From positions 1,778,486 to 1,842,485 of the forward strand of contig NZ_CP144373.1 in the NCBI RefSeq assembly GCF_040450955.1: a DNA stretch of 64,000 nt. Direction: 5' to 3'. Position 1 is the first letter of the stretch. Every line of letters starts with the position of its first letter. The DNA comes from Thermodesulfovibrio sp. 3907-1M. Lineage in GTDB: Bacteria > Nitrospirota > Thermodesulfovibrionia > Thermodesulfovibrionales > Thermodesulfovibrionaceae. Below are positions 18,514-27,311 of the stretch, piece by piece. Below the pieces are notes generated by a model. The model was not told where the DNA came from. It was given only the letters and a program-made list of their open reading frames with translations, and did not search any database. Both the position numbers and the translations under genes were made by a program.

Positions 18514-20922
18514 TTATTTCTCATTCTTTTTTTCCTCTTCTTTTTCCTTCTGCTTAAGCAACTCTGACATCGCATCAAGCTTTTTCATAACAAGATAGTT
18601 TATCGTTCCTTCTGGATATGTTCCATCCTGCTGAAGCTCACCTGCTGGCATATCTGTAAGTATTTCAAGCCCTTCCTCTGCATAATCAATGGCGTAAATA
18701 TGGAAAGCTCCGTCTTTAATAGCTTTTTGAATCTCCTCCTTCAGCATCAAATGTTTCGTATTTCTTCTTGGAATTATTACTCCGTGAGTTCCATCAAGTC
18801 CTCTGATTTTACAGAGTTCAAAAAATCCTTCAATTTTCTCATTTATTCCACCAACTGGCTGAACTTCTCCTTTTTGATCCATTGAGCCTGTAACAGCAAT
18901 ATTTTGTTTTAAAGGTATTTCGGCAATGCTGCTTAAAAGTGCATAAAGTTCAGCACATGTAGCACTGTCACCTTCTATCATCTCATATAGTTGCTCAAAT
19001 GTAAGGGAAGCACTCAGACTTATTGGCTTTTTTATGGCGTATTTACTCCACAGGTAGCTTGAAAGAATCATAACTGCCTTTTCATGAATCTTGCCAGACA
19101 TCTTTGTTTCTCTTTCAATATTCACTATTCCAGCCTTACCAAGATAGACTCTTGCAGTAATACGGGAAGGCTTGCCAAAGCTGTAGTCTCCAAGATCAAT
19201 AACAGCAAGTCCGTTAATCTGTCCCACTTTTCTGCCAGATGTCTCCACGATTAAAACATCTTCGACAATCAGCTCCCTTAGTTTTTCCTCTATGCTTGCT
19301 GATCTGTAAACCCTCTGTTCAAGGGCTTTATTGACATCTTCTTCATAAACCTGCGTTTTTCCATCTTTTTTTGCCCAGAAATGGGATTCTCTTATAAGGT
19401 CTGCTATACTACTGAATTGAGTAGAAAGCTTTTCCTGATGCTCTGCCAGCCTTGAACCATATTCAACAATCTTTGCAACCGCTGATTTATGGAATGGAAG
19501 AAGTCCTTCTTCTTTTTGACAGAGGGAGACAAACTGAGCATATTTTTTTATGTTCTCTTCAGTTCTTGGCATTCGTATATCAAAATCTGCCTTAACTTTA
19601 AAGAGTTCCCTGTATTCCTCATCATAGTTGTAGAGAATGTAATAAAGAAAGGGCGTTCCAGTAAGAATAACTTTAACATTTAATGGAATTGGTTCTGGTC
19701 TTAATGTAGTAGTGGTTATGAGTCTGTATTGTTCCCATACGTCTTCAATTCTGATTTCTTTACTTCTTAATGCTCTTTTTAAAGAATCATAGGAAAAAAG
19801 ATTTTTTATTAAAGCCATCGCATCTATTACAAGATATCCTCCATTTGCCTTATGAAGCGAGCCAGGCTTAATCATTGTAAAATCAGTAATTGCCATTCCA
19901 TACTGGATTTTATATTCAATCCTTCCAAAAAGATTGAGATACGTAGGATTTGGTTCATAAACAACAGGAGCACCTTCTGTCGTAGAGTTGTCAACAAGAA
20001 CATTTACACTGTATTTAGCAAAAGAAACCTCCCTCTGAATTTTCATAAAAGGAGGCACTGCAGGCACTTCTTCCTGAATCTTAAAATCCTGAATATTGTT
20101 AAGTATATCTTCCTTGACAGCATCAAGATAATTTACAATTTTTTCATTGAAAGAGTATTTTTTCTTGAGTTCTTCAATAGGTTGCTCTATTACATCAAGT
20201 GCGATCTGCCGTTCAAGCCTCGCAAGCATGTCCTTAACGATTTTCTCAGCTTCTTTAACTGCTCTTACAACATCATCAAGTTTGTCCTGAAGCATTTTAC
20301 CAAGTTCATCAATTCGTTTTCTTGTATCGGGATCAAGAGCCTGAAACTCTTCCTCTGTAAGAGGCTCACCATTTCTTTTTACGGGAACAATTATTAATCC
20401 TGCAAGAGCTTTACGAATTGCAAAGCCTTTTGCTTTTGCTTCTTCTTCAACTGTGGAAAACCATTCTCTCTGCTTTTGCTGAAAATCCTCAAGGATTTTG
20501 TTTCTCTGTTTATCATACTCCTTTGACTCAAAGGCTTTCGGAATTTCTACTTTTAGTGTATTAATAAGATTTTCCATGTCTTTCTGAAATTCCGTTGCTC
20601 TGCCTGCAGGTAAACTAACAGCCACTGGAGCATCAGGATTTTTAAAGTTATAAAGATAGCACCAGTCAGGTGGAACAGGCTCTTTTTTTACTTTTTCAGA
20701 AAGAAGTGTTCTTATTGCACGCATCTTACCTGTGCCCTGTTCACCAAGAGCATATATGTTAAAACCTTTAGCTGGCAGATTTAAACCAAACTCTAAAGAA
20801 GCAACTGCTCTGTCCTGCCCGATTGTTCCTTTAAGAGGTGAAAGCTCTTCAGTTGTTTCAAAATCAAATATGCTATGTTCACATTTTTTATAGACCTCTT
20901 CTGCCTGAAGCTTCCTTACCAT
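18514..20922 (-). CDS. Lon-family (S16) ATP-dependent protease, LonB/YcbZ-like
   Basis: 802 residues. An AAA-type ATPase region has an unusual Walker A, GEQGTGKM (60-67), in which the usual Thr/Ser after the lysine is Met. An insert with coiled coil spans about 170-270. The C-terminal S16 protease domain has the Ser653-Lys696 dyad (EGDSATCAE and GGINEKIEG), spaced 43 residues apart as in Lon. The family is soluble or membrane-associated; no transmembrane helices are seen. The start is fixed by AAGGAGG (20930-20936) seven bases upstream of the ATG; a frame extension to 20952 lies before this site. It probably degrades damaged proteins, and its promoter region has a CIRCE-like palindrome. Confidence 0.87.
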   Translation of the reverse strand: MVRKLQAEEVYKKCEHSIFDFETTEELSPLKGTIGQDRAVASLEFGLNLPAKGFNIYALGEQGTGKMRAIRTLLSEKVKKEPVPPDWCYLYNFKNPDAPVAVSLPAGRATEFQKDMENLINTLKVEIPKAFESKEYDKQRNKILEDFQQKQREWFSTVEEEAKAKGFAIRKALAGLIIVPVKRNGEPLTEEEFQALDPDTRKRIDELGKMLQDKLDDVVRAVKEAEKIVKDMLARLERQIALDVIEQPIEELKKKYSFNEKIVNYLDAVKEDILNNIQDFKIQEEVPAVPPFMKIQREVSFAKYSVNVLVDNSTTEGAPVVYEPNPTYLNLFGRIEYKIQYGMAITDFTMIKPGSLHKANGGYLVIDAMALIKNLFSYDSLKRALRSKEIRIEDVWEQYRLITTTTLRPEPIPLNVKVILTGTPFLYYILYNYDEEYRELFKVKADFDIRMPRTEENIKKYAQFVSLCQKEEGLLPFHKSAVAKIVEYGSRLAEHQEKLSTQFSSIADLIRESHFWAKKDGKTQVYEEDVNKALEQRVYRSASIEEKLRELIVEDVLIVETSGRKVGQINGLAVIDLGDYSFGKPSRITARVYLGKAGIVNIERETKMSGKIHEKAVMILSSYLWSKYAIKKPISLSASLTFEQLYEMIEGDSATCAELYALLSSIAEIPLKQNIAVTGSMDQKGEVQPVGGINEKIEGFFELCKIRGLDGTHGVIIPRRNTKHLMLKEEIQKAIKDGAFHIYAIDYAEEGLEILTDMPAGELQQDGTYPEGTINYLVMKKLDAMSELLKQKEKEEEKKNEK

Positions 20923-20929
20923 TTTCTTT

Positions 20930-20958
20930 CCTCCTTTTCTGTATTTTTTCATATTATA
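20930..20958 (-). promoter_or_regulatory. -10 element and Shine-Dalgarno of the Lon-family gene
   Basis: On the minus strand TATAAT (20958-20953) is followed by AAGGAGG (20936-20930) and the ATG at 20922. No strong -35 is seen. The short leader implies initiation near 20946. Confidence 0.6.
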
Positions 20959-20974
20959 CCATCAAATTTTGCCT

Positions 20975-20986
20975 TTAGCGTGCTAA
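20975..20986. promoter_or_regulatory. Palindrome TTAGC-GT-GCTAA in the divergent Lon/phosphomutase promoter
   Basis: Five-base arms TTAGC and GCTAA surround a 2-bp centre, just upstream of the -10 of the protease gene. The arms match the outer bases of the CIRCE half sites found at 11433, but the 9-bp spacer is missing. It may be an operator; this is speculative. Confidence 0.3.
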
Positions 20987-21022
20987 GATATTTATAATTA
21001 AATAAAACTCTGGAGGAAATCA

Positions 21023-22630
21023 ATGAAGGCATCCAATTTATGGAAAGAGATTCTCAAAGACCCCAGAAATAAAAGACAACTTCTCACAGAGATAGAAAAA
21101 CTGGCAAAGGAAAATACTGAGCCTGCGGAGATTCATTTTGGCACTTCTGGATGGCGTGGAGAGATTGGCTCTGATTTCACAATGCAGAATGTGAGAGTGC
21201 TAACAAAAGCAATCATTGAGGCAGTAAAAAGCGAAGACCGCAGGATTTTAAATGCCTTGGGAGTGAACTCCTTCAATGAATTCAAAGACAGAGGAGTCAT
21301 TGTTGGACATGACAACAGAATTCTCGGAAAAGACTTTGCCTGGGAAGTAATAGGATTATTTCAGTCAGAAGGAGTTAGATGCCTCTATGCAGGCGAAGCA
21401 GCAACTCCAGAGTTTTCAGCAGGAATAGTTGAACTTAAAGCAGCAGCGTCGGTGAATCTTACTCCAAGTCACAATCCAGCAAACTATGGAGGATTGAAAC
21501 TAAATCCTGCAGATGGAGGACCTGCTCCAGAAGAGCTCACAAAACCAGTTGAGGCTATTGCAAATGAAATAATGAAAAAAGCTCAGGATGTAAAAAGCAT
21601 AAAACCAAAAAACATTGAAAAAATAGACCTGACAGAACTTTACATAAAATTTATCAAAAAAAGAGCTGTGTTGGACCTGGAAAAAATTAAAAATTTCATG
21701 GAAACTGAAAAACCTGTCTGCGCAATTGATCATATGTATGGAACAAGTAGAGGCAAGCTGGCAAGAATTCTTTCATTAAAGCCAGGAACTTTTGTATGTT
21801 TAAGAAAAGAGGATGATCCCCTCTTTGAAGGTCTTCCTCCAGAGCCAAGCGAGACTAATTTAAAGCTTGCCCTATCATATTTAAATAAAAACTCCTTAGG
21901 ATTTGCAGCCATAATTGACCCTGATGCAGACAGAGTTCGTTTTGCAGACCTCAGGAGGCAGATTCCTATGAACTATTTCGGTGCAATGGCATTACATTAC
22001 CTTTATACTTATAAAAGGATGCGTGGAGTTGTTGCAAAAAGTGTTGGCACAAGTAACTTTGTAAATGCTATTGCAGCAGTATTAGGAGTTGAAGTTATTG
22101 AAACAAAAGTAGGATTCAAGCATTTTAGACCATATCTTCTGCCAGAAGCAACAAAAAAAGCCATTGTAGCATTTGAAGAATCTGACGGAATTTCAGCTCA
22201 GAATCATGTGCTTGAAAAAGATGCTATCTTTGGTTGTTTGCTTGCCCTTGAGATGATGGCTACGCTCAATAAAAACCTGAGCGATTATCTTGAAGAGATT
22301 GAATCCATTTATGGAAGATACTATTCAGAAAGAACGGGTATTGAGATACCACGGGAAAAGTTCAGTCCCCACATAAAAAAGCAGGCACATGCATTGAAAG
22401 AATACTTTAAAGCTGGTGATTTATTTAAAATAGGAACACTCAATAAAAAAATTCTCCACATAACAGACATTGACGGTATTAAAATTGTTTTTGATGACCT
22501 ATCATGGATTATGATAAGACCATCAGGAACAGAACCAAAAATTCGTATATATGTAGAAACAAAGAATCTTGAAGAGAAAAAATATCTTCTTGAAGAAGCT
22601 AAAAAACTGGCAGAGAGAATATGGCAGTGA
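21023..22630 (+). CDS. Phosphoglucomutase/phosphomannomutase family protein
   Basis: 535 residues of the alpha-D-phosphohexomutase family. The phosphoserine active site is in TPSHNPANYGG (Ser149), the metal loop is DPDADR near 299-304, the sugar-binding segment is EESDGIS, and the phosphate-binding loop RPSGTEPKIR lies near the C-terminus. It interconverts hexose 1- and 6-phosphates for glycan or storage metabolism. GGAGG lies upstream of the ATG. It is divergent from the Lon-family gene and probably co-transcribed with the kinase downstream (12-nt gap). Confidence 0.9.
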   Translation: MKASNLWKEILKDPRNKRQLLTEIEKLAKENTEPAEIHFGTSGWRGEIGSDFTMQNVRVLTKAIIEAVKSEDRRILNALGVNSFNEFKDRGVIVGHDNRILGKDFAWEVIGLFQSEGVRCLYAGEAATPEFSAGIVELKAAASVNLTPSHNPANYGGLKLNPADGGPAPEELTKPVEAIANEIMKKAQDVKSIKPKNIEKIDLTELYIKFIKKRAVLDLEKIKNFMETEKPVCAIDHMYGTSRGKLARILSLKPGTFVCLRKEDDPLFEGLPPEPSETNLKLALSYLNKNSLGFAAIIDPDADRVRFADLRRQIPMNYFGAMALHYLYTYKRMRGVVAKSVGTSNFVNAIAAVLGVEVIETKVGFKHFRPYLLPEATKKAIVAFEESDGISAQNHVLEKDAIFGCLLALEMMATLNKNLSDYLEEIESIYGRYYSERTGIEIPREKFSPHIKKQAHALKEYFKAGDLFKIGTLNKKILHITDIDGIKIVFDDLSWIMIRPSGTEPKIRIYVETKNLEEKKYLLEEAKKLAERIWQ

Positions 22631-22642
22631 GATTATACCATC

Positions 22643-24214
22643 ATGGAGACAATGAAGATGATTAACTGGGCAGAGGAGCTTAAAAGAGAGGCTTTTCCAG
22701 ATAAGCCGCAGGAATTAAAAATTTTACAAACACATATTTCCTATGTTTTTCTTGCTGATGAGGTGGTTTATAAGATTAAAAAGCCTGTAAACTTTGGTTT
22801 TCTTGATTTCACAACCCTTGAGTTAAGAAAGCTTTACTCAGAAAAGGAAGTGGAACTTAACAGAAGACTTTGCCCTGAGATTTATCTTGGAGTCGTGCCT
22901 GTTTCCCGAACAGAGAATGGCTATAAAGTTGAGGATAATTCAGATGTTGTAGAGTATGCTGTAAAGATGAAGAGGCTTCCAGAGGATGGAATGATGCAAA
23001 AAATATTGAAAGATAAAGCATTAACAGAAAAACACATTGATTTAATTGTGGATTTATTAGTTCCTTTTTATAAATCAGCCAAAACAGGAAAAGGAGTTGA
23101 TGAGTATGGCTCTATTGATACAGTTTCCTTTAATACTGAAGAAAACTTCAGCCAGACAGAAAGCTTTGTAGGCATTGCCCTTAATAAATGGAGATATAAT
23201 GAGATTGTTAGCTGGACAAGAAACTTTATAAAAGAAAACAGAGCACTCTTTGAAACCCGTATTAAGGAAGGATTTATCCGTGAAGGTCATGGAGACCTTT
23301 ACTCAGCCAACATATGTTTTGATAATTTAAAAAAAGTTTACATATTTGACTGCATTGAGTTCAATGAAAGATTTAGATGCGGTGATGTTGCCTCTGACAT
23401 AGCTTTTTTAAGCATGGATCTGGATTTTCATAGCTATAAAAAGCTTTCAGAATACTTTGTTAAAACCTATGTGGAAAAGGCTGGCGATGGAGATTTGTTA
23501 AAACTTTTAAATTTTTATAAATGCTACCGTGCCTATGTGAGGGGGAAAATCGGATGTTTTACCTCAGAGGATACTGCTTTATCTGAAGAGACAAGACAGT
23601 CTGCTTTACAGGAGTCACGGAGATACTTTGACCTTGCCTATATTTATGCTGATGGTAAACCTAAGGTCTTTGTTGTTTTCGGACTTTCTGGAACAGGGAA
23701 GTCAACCTTTGCAAGAGCTCTTGCTCAGAAGACCCTTGCAGAATGGATTGCATCTGACATAGTTCGCAAAAGCCTTGTTGGGATTGCACCAACAGAGCAT
23801 CACTATGAGCCCTTTGAAAAGGGTATTTACAGTAAAGAAATTACAGAGAAGACCTATATGAAAATGATAGAAATTGCAAGGGAGCATCTACTGAGAGGCA
23901 GGGATGTTATTTTAGATGCCACTTTTCGTGAAAGAGTCTTCAGGCAGGCAGTCTCGAGAGAGCTTAACTTTGCTGAGATTTACTTTATATGGTGCACTGC
24001 AGAAGACAGCGTTGTTAAGGAAAGATTTATGAAAAGGAAGGAAGCAGAAGATATTTCAGATGCCCGATGGGAAATATATTTAGCGCAGAAGCGAAAGTTT
24101 GAACCTCCCGATGAAATAGAAGGTGAAAGGTTGATAAGAGTTGATACTTCCGAGTTTAAAGATTTAACTGAAATAGTGCTCAAGAGAATTTACGCTGATT
24201 TTTTACCTCAATGA
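22643..24214 (+). CDS. Two-domain protein: aminoglycoside-phosphotransferase-like domain plus P-loop kinase
   Basis: 523 residues. The N-terminal part (about 1-330) is a choline/aminoglycoside kinase-like fold with EGHGDLYSANICF near 212-224 and DCIEF as the likely metal-binding Asp. The C-terminal part is a P-loop kinase with GLSGTGKST near 347-355 and a nucleotide-binding Arg-rich lid (RFMKRKEAEDISDARW). This fusion is widespread but its substrate is generally unassigned. Placement after a phosphohexomutase hints at sugar phosphorylation. The start could be the third in-frame ATG (22658), which has GGAG nine bases upstream. It converges with mqnA and overlaps it by 12 bp. Confidence 0.8.
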   Translation: METMKMINWAEELKREAFPDKPQELKILQTHISYVFLADEVVYKIKKPVNFGFLDFTTLELRKLYSEKEVELNRRLCPEIYLGVVPVSRTENGYKVEDNSDVVEYAVKMKRLPEDGMMQKILKDKALTEKHIDLIVDLLVPFYKSAKTGKGVDEYGSIDTVSFNTEENFSQTESFVGIALNKWRYNEIVSWTRNFIKENRALFETRIKEGFIREGHGDLYSANICFDNLKKVYIFDCIEFNERFRCGDVASDIAFLSMDLDFHSYKKLSEYFVKTYVEKAGDGDLLKLLNFYKCYRAYVRGKIGCFTSEDTALSEETRQSALQESRRYFDLAYIYADGKPKVFVVFGLSGTGKSTFARALAQKTLAEWIASDIVRKSLVGIAPTEHHYEPFEKGIYSKEITEKTYMKMIEIAREHLLRGRDVILDATFRERVFRQAVSRELNFAEIYFIWCTAEDSVVKERFMKRKEAEDISDARWEIYLAQKRKFEPPDEIEGERLIRVDTSEFKDLTEIVLKRIYADFLPQ

Positions 24215-24988
24215 ATTAATGTATGAGCCAAAGAGTTTTAGACTTTTTTTATGGGTCTCTGTAAGATTATAATCCATGTTTTCTCTCCAGTAAAATAAAA
24301 TCTCATCCTCACTCATAAAATTTTTTAAGTAGTAATCTTTCAACATCTCCTGAGCATAAGCTATCCATTTATCTTTTGCATAAAGAAGTTTTTCCCTGAA
24401 TTTTGTATAAACTCCGTAAAGTTCATTTTCAGGTTTAGTAATCTCTTTTCTTACAATCCATAAGGCAAAAACAAATGGAAGCCCTGTATTCTGATACCAT
24501 ATATTTGCAAGGTCGTAAACTTTCTTATTTTTAAGAATTTTTCTATATCTGAGTGCATCATCGCCTATTAACAAAAAAGATTCCCCTGTAAAAGGCGCAG
24601 CTGAAATATCATACTCTGGTTTTAATCCCAGGAATTTCTCCAGTATGACTCTTAACAATAAATGAGAAGTGGCTGATTGGTCTGTAAGAAGTATTTTTTT
24701 GCCATCAAGGGCTTTTAATTCATAATCACTGAAAAAAAGCACGCTTCCTACATACTCTTTTGAGCTTATGCAGATTCCATCAACATAGTCATAAAGCTCC
24801 TGATTTAGGAGATATTCCACTGAAGATGAAGGGCTCACATCAATCAAATCATTTCTTAATGCCCAGTTAAGCTGAGATGGAACTCCTTTTACAAAATGAA
24901 TCTCTTCTGTAATTAAACCCTCTTTTTCAAGAACATAGAATATGGGATAAACATTGGCATACTGAATCCATCCTACTTTTAACTTCAC
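24203..24988 (-). CDS. mqnA: Chorismate dehydratase MqnA (futalosine menaquinone pathway)
   Basis: 261 residues of the MqnA/MqnD periplasmic-binding-like fold. VGWIQYANVYPIFYVLE at the start and the central DQSATSHLLLRVILEKF stretch match the family; MqnA removes water from chorismate to give 3-[(1-carboxyvinyl)oxy]benzoate. mqnC and mqnE lie nearby at 28.7-31.1 kb, which supports this over MqnD. A GTG start overlaps the original rtcB stop as GTGA, so it was once translationally coupled to rtcB. GGGGG lies about 9 nt upstream. Confidence 0.87.
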   Translation of the reverse strand: MKLKVGWIQYANVYPIFYVLEKEGLITEEIHFVKGVPSQLNWALRNDLIDVSPSSSVEYLLNQELYDYVDGICISSKEYVGSVLFFSDYELKALDGKKILLTDQSATSHLLLRVILEKFLGLKPEYDISAAPFTGESFLLIGDDALRYRKILKNKKVYDLANIWYQNTGLPFVFALWIVRKEITKPENELYGVYTKFREKLLYAKDKWIAYAQEMLKDYYLKNFMSEDEILFYWRENMDYNLTETHKKSLKLFGSYINSLR

Positions 24989-26431
24989 CCTTTTATTACC
25001 CCCATTGGTCTTAATTTTACAACTTTACGAGCAATTCCTGCATTATGAACAATGTCAACAACATTTGATACATCTTTGTAAGCATCTGGCATCTCCTCTG
25101 CGAGAGTTTCCTTACCAGCAGATCTTAACTATGCCTCTCTGAGCAAGCTCCTCTTTGATAGCTCTTCCCTTTGCCTGCTTTATTGCCTGTGTTCTGCTGA
25201 GAAGCCTTCCAGCTCCGTGACATGTTGAACCAAAGGTCTCATCCATTGCTCTTTGAAGCCCTACAAGGACAAAGGAAACTCTTCCCATATCTCCAGGAAT
25301 AATAACAGGCTGTCCAATAGAAGCGTAGCAATCAGGCAGTTCAGGATGTCCCTCTGGAAAGGCTCTGGTTGCTCCTTTTCTATGAACAACAACTCTTCTT
25401 CTTTTGCCGTTAATAATGTGGAATTCTTCCTTTGCAATGTTGTGTGCCACATCATAAACAACTCTCATGGCAAGCTCCTTTGGTGAAACTTTAAAGACTC
25501 TCAGAAAAACTTCTCTTGTCCAGTGCATAAGACACTGCCTGTTTGCCCATGCATAGTTAGCTGCTCCTTTCATTGCAGAAAAGTATCTCTGTCCTTCTTT
25601 ACTGAGGAAAGGAGCACATGCAAGCTCTCTATCAGGAAGCTCTATTCCGTATTTTTTTGCTGCCTGTAACATATCTCTCACATAGTCATCGCATATTTGA
25701 TGACCAAAACCACGAGAACCGCTATGTATCATCACAGTGACCTGATTTTTGAACAATCCCATAGCCTGAGCAATTTCTGGCTCATAAACTTCATCCACAT
25801 ACTGAACCTCAAGAAAGTGATTACCTGAACCAAGAGTTCCTAACTGATCTTTACCGCGTTCATAGGCTTTTTTACTTATAACTTCAGGGTCTGCTCCATC
25901 AAGGCATCCATGAGATTCAATACGCTTAAGGTCATCAGCATCGCCATAACCATGCTCAACTGCCCATATTGCACCTTTGCGAACAACTTTTTTTAGCTCT
26001 TCATAATTAAGTCTAATTTTTCCAGTGGAACCAACTCCTGAGGGAATGTGAGTATAAAGTAAATCAACAAGCTCTCTGATTTTTGGCTCCACCTCATCTT
26101 TTGTAAGATTACTCTTGAGAAGTCTTACGCCACAGTTAATATCATATCCGACGCCTCCAGGAGAGATAATCCCTTGTTCTGCATCAAAGGCTGCAACACC
26201 ACCTATAGGGAATCCATATCCTGTATGAATATCTGGCATTGCAAGGGATTTGCCCACAATTCCTGGCAGTGTTGCCACATTTGCTACCTGTTTTACTGAG
26301 TCAAACTCAAGCTCCTGCTCAAGGATTTCATCAACAAAGATAATTCCCTCGGTTTTCATTCCTTGGACAAATCCCTTTGGCACTCTGATTCTGTATGGGT
26401 CTATTCTTTCTGTCCCTTCTATTTTAGGCAT
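24985..26431 (-). pseudogene. rtcB: RNA-splicing ligase RtcB, frameshifted near the C-terminus
   Basis: The first frame gives 439 residues with the RtcB core: MPDIHTGYGFPIGG, GVGYDINCGVRLL (Asp97, Cys100 manganese ligands), GNHFLE, HSGSRGFGH, VAHNIAKEE and the STCHGAGRLLSR segment with His405, equivalent to the guanylylated His. Translation then leaves the family at about 25126-25129 and stops at 25112. The other frame continues exactly as RtcB should, with RSAGKETLAEEMPDAYKDV and the terminal LRPMGVIKG, ending at 24985. The net shift is one base. The lost tail includes the conserved C-terminal Lys region that contacts GMP. This could be an inactivating mutation, programmed frameshifting or a sequencing error. 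AGGAGGTG precedes the start; archease is upstream. Confidence 0.85.
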
Positions 26432-26475
26432 AGGACACCTCCTTTGAGGCAGGCTTTAATTTTATTATTATATCC

Positions 26476-26886
26476 TTAAATATCAAAAATTATCTCTGCT
26501 ATCCAGTGGGAGTTTTCCCTTTTAAGAACAAGATTATGATATGTGGCTGCTTTTACAAGGAGTTTTCTTTCATGCTTTTCTGCATTAAAGTGCTCGCCAA
26601 AAAGAGCTGCTTCAAGAGTATTTCCCTTAATTTCCAATTTTATATCTCTGCCAATAAATCCATAAGCATCAAACTGAAAAATAAGTTCATTGAGAAAGCT
26701 TACGAGCATGTCTTCAAGAGTCTCTTCTGTCAGTGAGAACTCTCTTTTTTCTCCTGCAGTTACGAGACTTATATCAGTAATGAGGCTATAAAGCCCTAAG
26801 CCTGCATTTACAAAGCATTCTTCAACTGTTTTTCCCTCTGCTCTTAAACCTACATCTCCTGCAACATCAATAACTCTGTAACTCAT
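26476..26886 (-). CDS. Archease (RtcB activator)
   Basis: 136 residues, the usual archease size. The N-terminus YRVIDVAGDVGLRAEG aligns with the family's DHTADVG motif, although the usual His is Val here. Archease speeds RtcB guanylylation and turnover. Gene order archease then rtcB, 44 nt apart, fits that role. Its ATG overlaps the stop of the HEAT-repeat gene. With rtcB frameshifted, the partner may be lost or shortened. Confidence 0.85.
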   Translation of the reverse strand: MSYRVIDVAGDVGLRAEGKTVEECFVNAGLGLYSLITDISLVTAGEKREFSLTEETLEDMLVSFLNELIFQFDAYGFIGRDIKLEIKGNTLEAALFGEHFNAEKHERKLLVKAATYHNLVLKRENSHWIAEIIFDI

Positions 26887-27311
26887 CTTATGCTTTTTAA
26901 GGCATCTTCAATGAACTCCTTTACCTGAGCGTCATCTTCCTTTGATAAGGCTTCAATTAATGCTGGTCTGGCTTTTTCATCGCCAATTATCTCGAGAGCA
27001 TAGGCAGCATCACCGCGAATATTTTTCTCTTTTGAATTTAAAAGTTCAACAATGCCTGGAATAATTTCCCGTAGCAGCCCGGGATTTTTTGTTTTCATTT
27101 CTTCAATTATTGCAAATGCTCCAACCTTAACTCTTAATCTCTCATCGGCAAGCATTCTCGGTATTAACTTAATCTGCTCAGGCTCATGCTCAAAGAAGGT
27201 TATTATGTTTTCAAGGTATCCATTGTCAAGGTAGTCAAAAAGCATTTCTTCAAAAGCTTCGCCTTCCCAATTACTAAAACTACTATCATTTCCACTCATA
27301 CTCTCACCCAT
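26883..27311 (-). CDS. Small HEAT-repeat protein
   Basis: 142 residues. After an acidic N-terminus, helical pairs with recurring patterns (RVKVGAFAIIEEMKTK, NIRGDAAYALEIIGDEKARP, ALIEALSKEDDAQVKEFIEDAL) indicate about three HEAT or PBS-lyase-type repeats. Such proteins are usually binding scaffolds. It overlaps trxB by 8 nt upstream and archease by 4 nt downstream, so it belongs to this operon. A partner is not identifiable. Confidence 0.75.
   Translation of the reverse strand: MGESMSGNDSSFSNWEGEAFEEMLFDYLDNGYLENIITFFEHEPEQIKLIPRMLADERLRVKVGAFAIIEEMKTKNPGLLREIIPGIVELLNSKEKNIRGDAAYALEIIGDEKARPALIEALSKEDDAQVKEFIEDALKSIR

Noticed and set aside
19852-20397. 181-residue plus-strand open frame opposite the Lon-family gene
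   Set aside because: It is antisense to a well-supported gene, with unnatural composition rich in Phe, Asn, Ile and Cys and no start signal.
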